DNA from: Brachionus rotundiformis
Taxonomy: Eukaryota; Rotifera; Eurotatoria; Ploima; Brachionidae
Assembly: GCA_016802295.1 (NCBI GenBank)
Contig: JAESIW010000122.1
Span: 310,001-374,000 of the forward strand
Direction of reading: 5' to 3'
Length of the DNA: 64,000 bases
In this document: positions 33,039-45,940 of the stretch, one piece after another
Layout of the letters: the number at the start of each line of letters is the position of its first letter
How positions within the stretch are numbered: position 1 is the first letter of the stretch
Notes under the pieces: model-generated
The model's database searches: none
Told to the model about the DNA's origin: nothing
The model's input: only the letters and a program-made list of their open reading frames with translations
Translations under genes and position numbers: made by a program

Positions 33039-36000
33039 ATGGCAAATAAACTGGTCAACAGTTTGAACATATTTCTTGGCATTAGGGAACCAAATGTGAC
33101 CTTTTGTTTGGACATATCAGGTAGTATGTACAGCTCGCTGAACACTGTCAAGGAACAGCTTATACAATATCTACTGGAGCAATCGGTGCTGGCCAGATTG
33201 AATCTAAACAGACTATTCAACCTGGTCGGCTTTAGCACCGAAGTGTACCCGTGGGCTTCGAGCATGGTCCTATGGAACACGTCCACAGTGAACTCGGCCA
33301 TAAATTGGATAAAAGATTTGGAGACAAAAACAGGAACAAACACTCTAGATGCCTTGATAACCGCGTTCCAAGACCAAATGAATCATGCAGTGGTCCTTGT
33401 TACGGATGACATACCTGACCAAGAGCCTTATCAAGTACTCAACCAAATATCCTATCATGCCAGAGGAAGGCCAGTTCATTGCATATACATCACAAATGGC
33501 CGTGATGAGGATCGATCAGCCATCGAGTTCTTACAAAATTTATCCACTATGACCAGAGGGTTTTTTAAAATAGTCAATATTGGTCGTTTCGGAGTCGAAA
33601 AGATAACTCCTGTTAACCAAGACTTGTCCACCCATGTGCAGCTAACTAATTTGGCCTTAAATGCTGCTGGATACCCAACACTAGGTCCAGTGGTTTCACG
33701 CTCTGTGACCAATTTATTTTCGCCAGCTCCTTTAGTCAATTCATTTGCATATCCAAAATGGTTGAGCAAGCCCGACGTTTACACCTATCCATCTTTTGTA
33801 ACTTTTCCAAAAGTGGTGCTGACTGAGGATGGCAGAATACCGGACAAAGCTATGGCTTGGAGTAGGTTCAGACCTGTTAAGGTTTTGTATGATGGAACAG
33901 TCTGTGGCCTCACTGTGCAAAACAATTACCCAATTAACAAAGATATAGCATACACCCCTGATGCCGGAAGTCTGCTTGCCAACAAAGCTGTCCTGGCTAG
34001 GTCTAATTTAGATGGATACTACTACAAAGGAAAAATATATAATCAAGTAAATTAAAATTATTAATTATTTCTAAATATTAATTATAAAAGAACAAAAAAT
34101 TAAATATTTCTTTTATTTTTAAAACTTAAACAATTCTTTTGTCCAATTTGGCACTGCTTTAAGTTGTTTTTGTCTTATGCCTGAAGGACCAATTACCAAA
34201 TATATAATTTAATTTTTTATTGTTAATGGAATATTTATAAATTAGAACTCTAAAAGTAAATATTATAATTATATTTGATTTATTCATCAATTAAAATTCA
34301 GCAAATTTTAATTAGTTATAAATAATTATTTAGGTTATTATAGTGGTGGTATTATTAAATAATTTAGGATTAGATTTGAATAGAAACTATGGCAGTAAAC
34401 AAATAAAGCGATGCATACCATGCACCTTTTTTTTTACCATCCATTTTGTCTTCGTCTCCACAAATTGGTGAAAAAATTTTAAATGTTATCTAATTTTGCC
34501 AAGAGTTGTTGTTTCTTGGTGCAGTATTTACTAATTAATATTTCTGCTTGGGGCTTTGATAAACAATTTAAGACTAGTTAATAAAATAATTTTTTTAAAT
34601 ATATCGTTTATTTGATGATAGAATGAAAAATTAATGATTTTAAATATTTTTCTTTAAATTATCTAATATTAAGTATTAATTTTAGTATTAAAAAATAAAA
34701 CTTAAAACAAAGATTGAAATTTGGTCTAAAAAAATTATCAAAATGTATTGATAATAAATCTTATAATATTTATCTATATTCTAGATTAAAATTTATTTTT
34801 TAATTTTAATGAAATTAATTAATTTTTTTGTTTAATTAAAAAGATATTAGCGCATCGATTTATGGTGCAATTTGGCCCACAAGAACACGGCAAATATTTG
34901 GACAGTGTGTACCAGGATACAGCCATATATGATATCATACACCATGATGACGCATTTTCTCATTCGATCAAAACCAATGATAAAGTTTTGGCCCTAATAG
35001 ATGGCAAAGAAAAGTACGCACCTGCCGAAGTCCTGGAAGGCTATGAAAAACGCAGCTCTGAACCAACTGGCTCAGATTCACAATTGACAGTCAAATTTTG
35101 CAATGGTAAAACGCGCACTTTGCCATTCAATGAAGCTATTTGGATTCCAGATGCCATGTTTGAGCGAATAAAATTTGAATTTAATCTACCATCAACAGCC
35201 AGACAGTACCTCGAAGAACTAAACGAAGAGTATCCACTTAAAAACTTGCCCGGGTACCCGGTGAGAGCCAACCAGCCTACCAGTCTTGAATATGTGATCA
35301 TGCCTAGGATGATTTATGACATATGGCCTTATTTTGTACCATTTTACCCAATGTACTCTAATTTACTATATCCAGCAGTAGGTGGTTGTAGTGTAGAGAC
35401 TACTTCTTTTTTGAAGACCATGCCTAGTACAGCTCCTGTTTACTACCGATCAGTGCGGTCAAATCCAGCTGTGGTCGATGCCGAATCCATCAATAAAACC
35501 ATCATAGGCTCACAATTAACCCCCGACCAATTGGACGAAAAAATCCGCCAAAAAATTCACCAAAATAGGCATTTTTTGCGACCAAAAAGCCCCCCAATTG
35601 AGCAATCACACAGCTGTTGTTGCCAAAGACCTGTCACACCGCCAGCATGCCACAGCGAAGATCACATTAAACAACAATCAAATAAATACTATGAAGAATA
35701 TTTGGAAAAGATAAAAAGACTGTATGATGATGTAAGAAACGAGTGCCATTGTGACAACCGAGCCAAGTCAGTAACCTTTTTGTGCCATAGTGATAATGAA
35801 TGTGACCCAAAAGAGAATAAATCAGTCAATACGGAAATCACGTTCAAGAAGAGTAGTAAGCCTATACGTCAAAGCCTTAACTCCAGTAAGTGTCACATTC
35901 AAGCTCCAAGACCCTGGAAAAGCTATTTTTAAATTTTTATCATTTTTTTATTTATTAATAAAATATATATTTTTTTAATAAAAAAATTTTAAAAGATGTC

Positions 36001-37550
36001 CCTGATCGATTTGGTAATCCAAAAGTATCCATTGGTCTACCGAATAGGCCTGGACTAAAATCTAAACCCAATTTTGTGAGCTCTAGCATGGACAATATTG
36101 GCTTTAAACGAGATAGAGTTGCCGAGCGCGAAAAGCAACGACTAGATAAAATGAACGAGCAGTCCGCTAAACAAGAAGCACGTGACCAGTATCATCGAAA
36201 TTACCAGAATGAAGTGGCTCAGTTCGAACAAAGAAGAGCAGAGCTAGCTGACTTGAAAAATATGGATAGAAACTTGGCAAAAAAAGAGCTAAAACAGCAC
36301 TATATACAGCGCATTGACTCAGGGTCAGTAAAAAATTTTTTAAGCATATGCAGTAGGCCCCGAACTCGGCAGCTATTTAGACTAGCTTGGAACCACAAAC
36401 CAAGCGACTTTTACCAAAAAGTCTTAACTTAAGGCTTCCAATGTTCCAAAGTGAACATTCTATTTCTAATTTAATTTAATTAATAGTATTATTGCTTGTT
36501 TTTTAATTAAGATCGATTGATTAATTATCATAGATAATACAATTAGTAATTTTTCATCTAAAAGTTTTTCTCAATTTAATTTTTATTTTGAAAGCTTTTT
36601 ACAATTTAATTTAGAATTAGTCATTTAATTGAGTGTCTCAAATTAAATACGATTTGAAGAGTTATTTTTATTATTCAGAACAAAATATAGAATAAATATT
36701 TAATAATGACAAAAAATTATTCTAAGACAGTAAATTATCTTCAAAATTTTAATAGCCTGATTAATATGTTTGGGGGAATATTGTTTTTGAGATAAACTCT
36801 TAATAAAAAAGAGTAAATTTGCTCTATTCATAAAAAATCTCATCAGTGGTTAACTTAATTTAAATTTCTGAATATTTATCTAATATTATCAAAATAAATT
36901 GTTAAGGTAAATAGGTTCTAGGTCTTTTTGTCCGAGTTGCTTTGACATTTAAGCAAGCGAGCTTTAATTTTGCACTTTTAATCTCATTTTAAATGTCAAC
37001 TATTTTAATTAAATCAAGGTGGATAAAAACCGCTGGACACTTATAAAAATTTTAATTTAAAATAAATTAAAATTTTCCTACCTAGATAAATAAAAATTAA
37101 ATTTCAACAATTAATTTAGAGTTGGATTTTGAATGCAAATTTTGACATTAAAGTCAATTGTAAAGCATTCTTATCTGAAAAAATATTTTTTTTGGAGGTT
37201 TTTATGAAACCACAAATTTGAATTAATTAACCAACTTATTTGGAAAAAACATATCAGATTCTTCTGCCTGACTAATTTAATAATCAAATTTTTAATTAAT
37301 TAGAAAAGTTGATATTGAAGCTAAAGAACAAGCCAAATTGGCCTACCTTAGAAACTTGGCCAATAAGCGCAATTTGGAAAATTTGTACCAAGTAAAAGAA
37401 AATGAGTTTAAAGAAGCGAACAAACTTGCGTACAAAAAAATCGAGCAGGACAAACGCAACCAGCTGTACCACGACCGATTGCTAGCCGAGGAAGCTTTCC
37501 GAAAGGCACAGCAGTTGCAAGCAAACAAAATTTATCACAAAAATCACTAG
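33039..37550 (+). CDS. VWA-domain protein with DUF4537/Tudor-like and coiled-coil C terminus
   Basis: Exons are 33039-34046, 34844-35885, 35996-36323 and 37304-37550 (874 residues from the ATG used). The VWA domain, residues about 20-200, has a complete MIDAS start (DISGS, 25-29) and the family's TGTNT...LVTDD pattern. A following region with LLANKAVLARSNLDGYYYKG...RFMVQFG (across intron 1), then KVLALIDG...YAPAEVLEG, looks like the Tudor-like DUF4537 of VWA3B-type proteins. Next comes a Cys/His-rich linker (SCCCQ, CHCD), then a highly charged coiled coil (AEREKQRLDKMNEQSAKQEA and LLAEEAFRKAQQLQ). Similar proteins are often linked to cilia, which is inference here. The frame is open upstream of the ATG to 32991, so the N terminus may be incomplete. 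Intron 3 starts at GTCAGT, 36324, and carries a dispersed repeat. Confidence 0.72.
34047..34843. other. VWA gene intron 1, nothing recognised
   Basis: A 797-bp AT-rich intron. The junction rebuilds GKIYNQ-ILAHRFMVQFG in phase 0. Confidence 0.5.
36361..36450 (+). repeat. Dispersed repeat C, copy 2, in VWA gene intron 3
   Basis: CGAACTCGGCA(G/A)CTATTTAG, CTAGCTTGGAACCACAAACC, AAGTCTTAACTTAAGGCTTCC are shared with 30824-30900. This copy has about 8 extra bases in the middle (TTACCAAA). It lies just after the splice donor, where its open frame could be mistaken for coding sequence. Confidence 0.8.
36451..37303. other. Rest of VWA gene intron 3
   Basis: AT-rich intron sequence ending in TTAATTAG. 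Nothing recognised. Confidence 0.45.
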
Positions 37551-37755
37551 GCCACAAACTGTTCTAAACAGATATTTAATATTTCACCATATTTTTTTCT
37601 AATTTTATCTTTTATTAATTATCGTTTATGATTTTTTTATTAATTTTGAATAAAAAATGGAAAAATATTTAAAAAATTTATTAATTAAAAACTTATTAAT
37701 AATATTAAAACAAAGCGATTAGATCTTGTATTTGCATTGATTGTCTAATAGGCGT

Positions 37756-38352
37756 CTAGAGTCTAAGAACTTGCGGATCGTTGACATCTTGTGCCACGAA
37801 TACTGGAATTGTGTGGACACTTGTTGGATTGCTCTTGGTGCGGCGTCTTTCGTAATCATTTGTGACACAAGTGCAGCCAAGTATAGACGAGCCGATTATG
37901 GCGGCTATAATGGTGCAAGCAAAAGATGGAACCATAAGCCAAAAGCTCCAACCGAGCTCAATCACCACTTTCTGGTAATGGTAGTCGAAAACAAAAAACC
38001 AACCAATTGAATTGAACACCAGAGACAATAGAGTGACCACTTCGGCACCAATTACAAAATACAAGGCAAAGCTGTCTTTGAATTTGATGGAAAATAGCGC
38101 AACTTGGGACACAAGGATAAGAATCAGACTGAGTATGTTGAGGGCTGTTCCTGTGGCGATCAGAGCTGGTGGGTTCTCTTTAAAACATCGTTCACGTATC
38201 TCATTGACAAATCGGCAGCTTTTCCACAATGAGCCAAACACGTTCATGTCCCATACTTCTGTGGCAATGCTTACATAGTTAAACACATTGGATATTAGGA
38301 TAAAAAGCAGCATGGCCACTAGGCCCACTTTGAACAGCGATATCTGGAACAT
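37756..38352 (-). CDS. Claudin-like (PMP22/EMP/claudin superfamily) four-span membrane protein
   Basis: Single exon of 198 residues. Four hydrophobic helices at about 8-27, 64-88, 97-122 and 134-159. The first extracellular loop holds EVW and GSLWKSC...ERC, the W...(G/N)LWxxC...C pattern of claudins and relatives, where the cysteines form a disulfide. Both termini should be cytosolic; the tail is basic (YERRRTK). It does not end in an obvious PDZ ligand (VLRL; a weak match is possible). Whether it acts in paracellular junctions or as a channel subunit cannot be told. It is convergent with the VWA gene, 205 bp between the stop codons. Confidence 0.72.
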   Translation of the reverse strand: MFQISLFKVGLVAMLLFILISNVFNYVSIATEVWDMNVFGSLWKSCRFVNEIRERCFKENPPALIATGTALNILSLILILVSQVALFSIKFKDSFALYFVIGAEVVTLLSLVFNSIGWFFVFDYHYQKVVIELGWSFWLMVPSFACTIIAAIIGSSILGCTCVTNDYERRRTKSNPTSVHTIPVFVAQDVNDPQVLRL

Positions 38353-40113
38353 TTTTTTTTAATTTTTTTTAAACTCTAAATTAACTAAATGAATTTTTAA
38401 AAACTGATTTTGTTTGGGATTTATGAGTCTAGAAATAAAAGCGAATAAATCACCTTAGTTAAACTTAGAATATTTAACTTTTATTTATGGATATTTGTTT
38501 TTTTATTGTAGAAGATAGGGCTAAAAGTGAATGGAAGCCGAGTCTAAAATAAACTAGTAGTAGATAAAATTTATTAAGGTAAACTGTCATAATAAAATTT
38601 AAATTTTAAATTTAATTACTTAATTTAAAAAGTGACTTTATAAGGTTAATAAAATGGCGTGTGGGCGCCTGATATGGTTTAGATTTTTGTTCGTTTAAAA
38701 ATCAAAACCATTTTTCTGAGCCAAAAGATTTTTTTTCCCAAAAAAAAAAAGAAAAAATTAAAATAACATATCTCGTATAACACGAATGATAATAATTAAG
38801 TTTAAATTTCACCTTAAAACCAAAACAACAAACAAAAAATCTAGTTGTTTTGTCAATTGTTGAGGGATTAAGTGCTAAATTAATCACAATTCTAAGTTTT
38901 TTCCTAAAACCCTAAAAGCCGGCTCTCCTATTGCTCGGATATATTTCTTTTGACAAATTTAATTAAAATTTTTAATTTAATTACACCCAAGGTAAACTCT
39001 TTGCCATGATCCTAATCGCAAACAAAATTGCGCAATAAATTTTGAGCCAAAAAGTGATAAACTTATTCGGATTAGTTGTTTTGCTCTTAATCCGCTTCAA
39101 AATTAATTCCAAAGCCTAACACTGCTTTGGTCAATTGAATTTTAAAAAAATTACATGTCCACACTTTGAAATTAAACTAGCTTGATTAATTAGTGGTTAA
39201 ATTTGTACCAAACAAGCACTTAGAACTAATTAACTGTAAATGACAAAATTAAAATAATAAAATAAAAAATTTTTATACCTAATTTGTTAATAAATTAGAT
39301 AAACAATTGTGAATTTTAATTTTAAATTTTGCCTGGATTAATTCAAATTTAGATATTAGTATTCTTAATTTTAAAAATAATGTAAGAAAAAATTTCAAAA
39401 TATTTATTAAAGTATCAAATTCTAGTAAAAGTTAGTAGAAATATCTTACATAATTTTAAAAGATTTAAATGTTTTTATTTGAGCAAAATCAGGAGAAAAT
39501 AACAAGTACCTTTTTTTTTATCTTTTTAATTCATAGATTTTAAATTTTATAAGTATTTTTTTTGTTGTTCTAGTAAATATCTTAAAATATTTAGCTTAGT
39601 ACGATTCATAGTTTAACATCTGATTGTTATTCGAGAATATTCTCAAGTAAATGACAAACAAAAATATCTTTTTATACAAAAAAGTCTTCAGCACTCTTGA
39701 CAAAACTACCATCTACTCAATTGGTAGGGTCTCTTTCGAGTAAAAATAAAAATTTTAAACAACTTGTTTTTTTAATTAAACATATTGTTTTACTTCCTTT
39801 AAGTAAATAGAATGTATATGTGCTAAAAGTTCGCTCTATATATCCAAGTGTTGTGTAGATATACAAAATTAAAAGATGGTTCAAACACCAGAGTTTGTTA
39901 TTTTACTCCAATATACAAAAATAAAAAAGATTATTTATTTATTCAGAGATTAAATAAATTGTTGATAAAATTTTTATTTTTTATTTTTTAATATTCTAAT
40001 TAAGTCTTGTTGTTTAATTTGGAATTAATTCTTAATCTGTATTAAAAAATAAAATAGAATAAAACAAAATTCAAATTTTTCTTTCAGACTAATTTTATTT
40101 AAAAATTTACAAT
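38353..40113. other. Spacer, nothing recognised
   Basis: AT-rich spacer containing the promoter side of the claudin-like gene and the 3' side of the paxillin-like gene. No exon or repeat recognised. Confidence 0.4.
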
Positions 40114-41328
40114 TTAATAGAATAATTTTTTATAACATTGGTGACAAAAAGCTCGCTCGTTGTTCTCTTTGAATGTGCCTTTGCTCAATTGTTTGAGGCA
40201 GTAGGCGCATGTAAAATGGTCTGGGTGGAATTTTTTATTTAGCGCAGTGATGCAGCGTCCATTGATGGGCTCTTGGCATGTTTGGCAAAGGCTGCCTCTT
40301 TTTTGATGGTAGTGAAATTCGCAATAGGGCAAGTCGGCATACTCGAAAAAACAGGACGAAGTGAACGGCATGGCGCACTCCTGGCAAACGAAACAGTTCG
40401 GATGCCAGTAGCCATTCAATGCCGAGATGAAATTTTCCACTATTGCTTGGTCACATCGCTTGCACTTGGGCGCCAATTCTGACACATAGCAATCTCTTTT
40501 TTAAATTTAAAATAAATTAATTTTCTTTTAATCTTTTTTTATTTGAATTAATTTATTAGAATAAAATTCTTATTCAAAACAGATAATTATTAATTACTTG
40601 CAATAGGCTGAGTGATCTATTTCCAAAAAGCTTTCATCATTGAGCATCTTTTTACACGAGAAGCACACAAAGCATTTGAGATGCCAAGTTTTGCTCAAGG
40701 CAGTGAGCATTTTCTGTTAATTTATGTAATTAGAATAGATAAAAAAGATATATAGAATAGATAAATTAATTACGTCTTTGATTGAGAGGGAGCAGGCGGC
40801 ACACTTGGGTGAAAAGAGCTCAAAGTAGTCCTGTTCACAGTAGGGCTTGGAATCTTTTTCGTAGAAGATGCTGGTTCCGATGGATCGGCCACAGTGGGTG
40901 CACACAAAATGCTCCGGGTGCCATAAACAGCCCAGGGCTGTAATCACTTGTCCCTGTATGGGTTTCTTGCACTTGAAGCAGATATTTTTGTCCATGTCCA
41001 GTTTGGTGTCACTTTTGTACTTGGACAACGAGCTCATCAAATTTTGGAGTTCTTTTTCGGCGTCGGTGATTCTGTTTTGGGACGAGAGACGACGAAAGAC
41101 CACGCTGTTTGGCGGGGAGATGGTCGGCGACGAGCCCGACGAAGTAGATGTATTCGACTCGGACAGTGTTTGCTTGGCATGGTACAAGTCCTCGAGCAGA
41201 TTGTCCAGCTCGAGCAGCTCTTGTCGGTCGCTGACCGACTCGCAAGACTCCGACAAATAGCTATAGGCTTGTCGATGGCTATTCTTAAATTCGTTTAGCT
41301 TATCAATAAAATTTTTATTCATTGTCAT
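40114..41328 (-). CDS. Paxillin/leupaxin-like focal-adhesion LIM protein
   Basis: Exons in transcript order are 41328-40774, 40713-40598 and 40495-40114 (350 residues). An adaptor at integrin adhesions that binds FAK/vinculin-type partners through LD motifs and membranes through LIM domains. An LD motif ELDNLLEDL lies at 40-48; a second LD-like helix, EKELQNLMSSLSKYK, at 91-105 resembles LD4 of paxillin. Four LIM domains follow: LIM1 from 117 (CFKC...HPEHFVCTHC), LIM2 from about 176 and split by an intron, LIM3 from about 235 (CKRC...HPNCFVCQEC), LIM4 from about 294 (CQTC...HPDHFTCAYC). All have the Cys/His spacing for two zincs. Paxillin usually has five LD motifs and over 500 residues, so this is a short, leupaxin-sized form. 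Confidence 0.88.
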
Positions 41329-44300
41329 AAATATACAATCATTTTATATCCTATTTATCTATAATTAAACAAATATTTATTTTTTTTTATTATAAATTTG
41401 TCAATTAAAAAAAATAAAATAAATTTTTCAGTAATTTTATTCTAATTTAAAACAATTTATTGCCATTTGTGGTGTGCTGGAACAAAAAAGTCCACTAAAT
41501 AATCAAAAGATGAATAAATTTAAAGCTTTTTGTTAAAAAAAATATATATTTTTTTTATCTGTTTCTAATCACAATTAGGTATGATAAGTTGCACTTGAGT
41601 AAATGTTGGAGAAAAGCGTATTTGACCATGGAGAGCAAAAGAGTAAATGGTTAATGATCTTTTCAACTAAGGGATTAAGATTAACATTTTTGGGTTAACT
41701 ATGTGTCTCTTTTTTGTTAAGAAATAAATCATAAAACAAAGTATTTTATTACTTATAAATTTTAGTTGTGGAAAACATGACACTATTCTTGAAAGCAAAG
41801 GTAAATGCTTATCTCAAGTAAATATTTGCTCTATGCTTTTAGTAGGCTTTATGCATTCTCTTTCGTGATTCATTCTATTCTAACTAAGCACTAGTATGAT
41901 TGCTTTAATACGAAGTACTTAGACTGACTTAGAAGCTCTATCCGGTGCGGAAACCTCACCTGCCAAATCAATCACGAATATTTGCACTACTTAATTGACA
42001 TCTTATATCTTAATTATTATTATAAAAACCGTTTAGCTATTTATTTTTCATAAATACAATAGAGTTGTAGATGTTGCAGATGGCGACTAAAGCTTAGAAA
42101 AAAAATTCACCAAAGACATTTTTTATGTCACCGCATTAGGTTAGTACATGCATTACAAAAAATTGCAAAATATTTCAAATTGTGAAAATTACTGTGAAAA
42201 TGCTTTCTATCTAATAACTTGAGATTAGCTTTATAAATAAAAATTAAAGTAATTTTTTATTTCTTAATTTCAATAATAAATAAACATATAAAAATAAATT
42301 TAATTGTAAAATATATAAAATAATTCTTTCTAAGACAAATTATTCTGGTTTTGGTTTAAGTTTTTCTTTTACCTGACTGTTGCTAATTAATGTTAATACC
42401 AAGTTCTAATTCATTCCTTATAGTATTTAATTTTTACCTTTAATTTGACTTTAGTATTAACTCAGCACGAAATAAAATAAAATAAATAATAGCTTTAAGA
42501 TTCTTGACAATAGCTTCCAAATGTAGTTCAACGGTACTTAGCTTGGACTAAGAACATCACTAAATATTTATTCATATTGAAATTACATTTTTTATTCTTT
42601 ATTTATTTGATAAAATATTTTTTGTACTAACCATTTCCACAAGATTGATAAGATAAAAAATTTAATAAAACTATCTCTAAGGAAAAATAGTAATTTAAAA
42701 AATTAAATTAGATCAGAAAAAAAAACTATAAATAAAGACCATTAATGATAAAGTATCATAAATTAAAATGCTTGATTGAAAAATAGCTTTGAGACAAATA
42801 ATTGATCTTAATTTTTTGTTCAATAGCTTAAAAACCAATTTTAAAAAATAAATTGAAACCAAAATAAAAATAAATAATTCAAATAATAAATTTTTTAAAT
42901 AATGATTCATCAAAAATAGCGGAACAAATAAATGAATAACAATGATAACAAAAAAAAATATATATATAAACAATAATATAGTTAAATATTTACTTTATTG
43001 TTCATTAATTTTCGCTTTGGTAAAAAATTAGACAGCTAAATGATCTGAATAGACAAACAAATTTAAATTTATTTTAATATCTAAAACTAAGGCTATTTTA
43101 AACTTGGAGAATGCATTTTAATCTTTTTTCAATGTATTGAAAAGGATACAAAAAAAAAGAGATACATCTATTTAAATACCTTGTTCGTAAAAATCAATAA
43201 AAATGCTCAAATGCCAAAAATATTTACTTGATTAATAATTTAATAAATTAGACCGTAGACTATTTAGACCGAGCATCATAAAATTACAAAATATTTATCA
43301 ATTAGAGTTTTTATTTTCAAACTAGGCTTATCTATAAATAAAAATTGTTTGAATTTTTCTAATAGCTATTTAAACAAGGCTCATAATAGCTTTTAAATTG
43401 ACTTTATAGATTCAAGTATTACATAAATACATTGAAAACATATTTTAACTTAATGTTTTATTTAAAAATACGAATTAGAAAAATTATAATAAAACTAAAT
43501 AGAGATAGTTGTATCTAAAACTCAAATAGAACAAATGTTTTCTTTTTAACTGTTTGAGTTAAGAGGTAATAAAAATAACTTTGTTTATAAAAAATTATTC
43601 AAATTAAACTAATAATACAAAACATTTGAGTTTTGGAATAAAAAAAATGAAAAAAGTTCATCATTGTTTCCAAGTAATTTAAAAGTTATGTAAAATGCGA
43701 CCCTAATGGTTTCGAGTGCTGGCAAACAAGATAAGATTAAATAAAAAAAGCTATGAGGTTTGTTGCTAGGTAATTGGAAAAACCGAATTAGAGACTTGTT
43801 CCTTGGGCTAGCTCATTAATAAGCCGAAATACTAATCAATCAAATTAAAAACTAAAAATCTCATTCTGGTTTAATCAAAGTTTATTTATAAAATCTCTTC
43901 TATTTAGCAAATTAATAACAACTCTTTTCCTAAATAATAAATCACAAGTACAAGTTTTTAATACAAAAATAACAAAAAAATACTTGAATTTCTTTAAATA
44001 TACTCAAAAGCAGCAGTAATTTGAGCAGCAGTGGTACCAGTCGAAGCTATAACAACAAATGATTAATTAATTTTTTTTAATTCAATACGTATTAGTTACA
44101 TAATTAATAGTTGGCTTATCTAGCCTATTGCATAACAGTTCGATAAGCTAAAATTTACTTATCACTTTGTCAATTAAAATAGATAAGCAAATATTTTTTA
44201 TCATTTATAAAAAATTAATGAACTAAAATTAGAAAATAATAAAACTAATTTTTATTTTTATCTTTTCATTTAAAGTTTATATTAATCTTTGATGAGGGGA

Positions 44301-44332
44301 CATCTAAAAAAAAATAAAAAGAATTTTAAAAA
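41329..44332. other. Spacer, no supported gene
   Basis: AT-rich divergent intergenic region. No family signature. A coding-looking minus-strand stretch near 43990-44056 is described among the findings. Confidence 0.4.
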
Positions 44333-45940
44333 ATGCAAAAAGACACGAATGAGAAAAATTTTATCTTTAAATGGTTCGTGGTGGCCACGGCCGGCTATTG
44401 TTTTGGAATTGTAATCTCTTCATCAAATAACTACGCTTTGATCTATGCAGAACTGGGACGAGTCTTCAACCAGACAAAAAACCAAGCAGTATATGCTGCG
44501 TGGATTGGTAGTATGTCGCTGGGAGTCCAGTACGCTTTGAGTATAGTGGCAAGTGCTTTGGTGAGCATGTTTGGTCCATTAAAAATAGGACTGATTGGCT
44601 CGGTAATTTCTGTCTTGGGTTTGTTGCTATGCATTCCAATCTGGGATATAAGACTTCTGTTCGTTTCTTATAGCTTGGTATACGGCCTGGGGCAATCTTT
44701 TCTGCTGGCCTCAACCATTTTTGTTTTACCACATTACTTTGACTCAGATTTGGCCTTAGCCTCTGGAACAATGAATCTAATTGCCTCAATAATTCTAGTC
44801 CTAATTCCAATATTTACTTCGCTAATAATTGATAAATATGGTCTCAAGTTTTGTTTCCTGTTCTTGGCACTTTTGAATTTTATAAGCTGTTTTTTGGTTC
44901 TCAGCTTTAGAACTAAAGTGTCCAAGTGGAATGAAAAAAATTTTCTTGTGATCATTCGAAATACCTTGGATAGAAATGTTTTCAAGAATAAAAAGCTCCT
45001 AATTTGGTGCATGGCCACCGGTATTGGCAAATTGGGATACTTTATACCAATCATAAATATGGTATTATTTTCATTCGATTGATTCAAACCGAACAAAAAT
45101 TAAATTATTAAGGATCATTATACTCAACTGATTTATCCTAAGTTGAGAAAAGTCTTGGTAAATGTTATTTTTGCCCTGAGTGCCGCTAGTTCGGGTCTTA
45201 TTTTAGGCAAAATAGATAAAGTATGCCAATTAAATTAAGTATTTTATTTAAATTTTCAATCATAGATCAGAGAAAGAGTTCATTATCACACAATTGTTTA
45301 TTTGGCATATGGCGTTGTTCAGATAACGATACCATATGCACATAATTGCTTAATTTTTCTAATTCAAGTTTGTTTATTGGGCTTGTTGGATGGAGTTTTG
45401 CTCAGCTTTATTGTGCCCATATCGGTAGATATGGCTGGTCAATTGGCTACTCGAGCAGCAGCTTATTATTACTTGTCAATGAGTTTAACATCCATAATTG
45501 GACCTGCAATTGGCGGTAAAATATACCAATTATACAACTCGTATAATTTAGCTTTTTTGCTTGGTGGCTCGACTTGTGTACTTGCTGGTCTTGTCCTTTT
45601 AATTGGAATCAAGTCTCTTAGCTACAATGTAATTTTATTTATTACTTATATTAAAGTTAAAACAATTTTTTTAATTTTTATTAATAATTATATTATGTAA
45701 TTTAAATTTTCCTTATTAAGTTGTTTAGGTCACGTCTCGATATTTAGTCAAATTATTATAAATTTAAATCAATTGTGTTAAAATTCAATTAATTAGTTAA
45801 TAAATACAATCTTATTAATTTAATTAGAATTAGTCTAAGAAAAATTTTTTAAGATCTAATTTTTTATTTTCAAATAGGATTTAGAAAGTGAATTAAATGG
45901 TAGCGAAACAAGTGGAAAATACAAATCTACAATTATTTGA
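44333..45940 (+). CDS. MFS transporter, SLC16/monocarboxylate-transporter-like
   Basis: Exons are 44333-45061, 45113-45220, 45266-45628 and 45878-45940 (420 residues), all introns phase 0. The protein is almost wholly hydrophobic, with about 12 helices in two six-helix halves joined by a basic loop (SKWNEKNFLVIIRNTLDRN). The N-terminal WFVVATAGYCFGIVISSS...GRVFNQTKNQAVYAAWIGSM resembles the SLC16 start (D-GGWGWVV...F...FG-F...T-SWI-S). The second half has GLLDGVLLSFIVPISVDMAG and IGPAIGGKIYQLYNSYNLAF, typical of the SLC16 helix 10-11 region (GPP-GG...YD-TGSY---F). The substrate cannot be told. Exon 4 codes only the 20-residue tail and was joined on phase alone, so the end is the least certain part. 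Confidence 0.75.

Noticed and set aside
36324..36432. Read-through extension of VWA exon 3 to a stop at 36432
   Set aside because: The extra residues come from a dispersed repeat. The donor GTCAGT at 36324 joined to 37304 keeps frame and continues the charged coiled coil.
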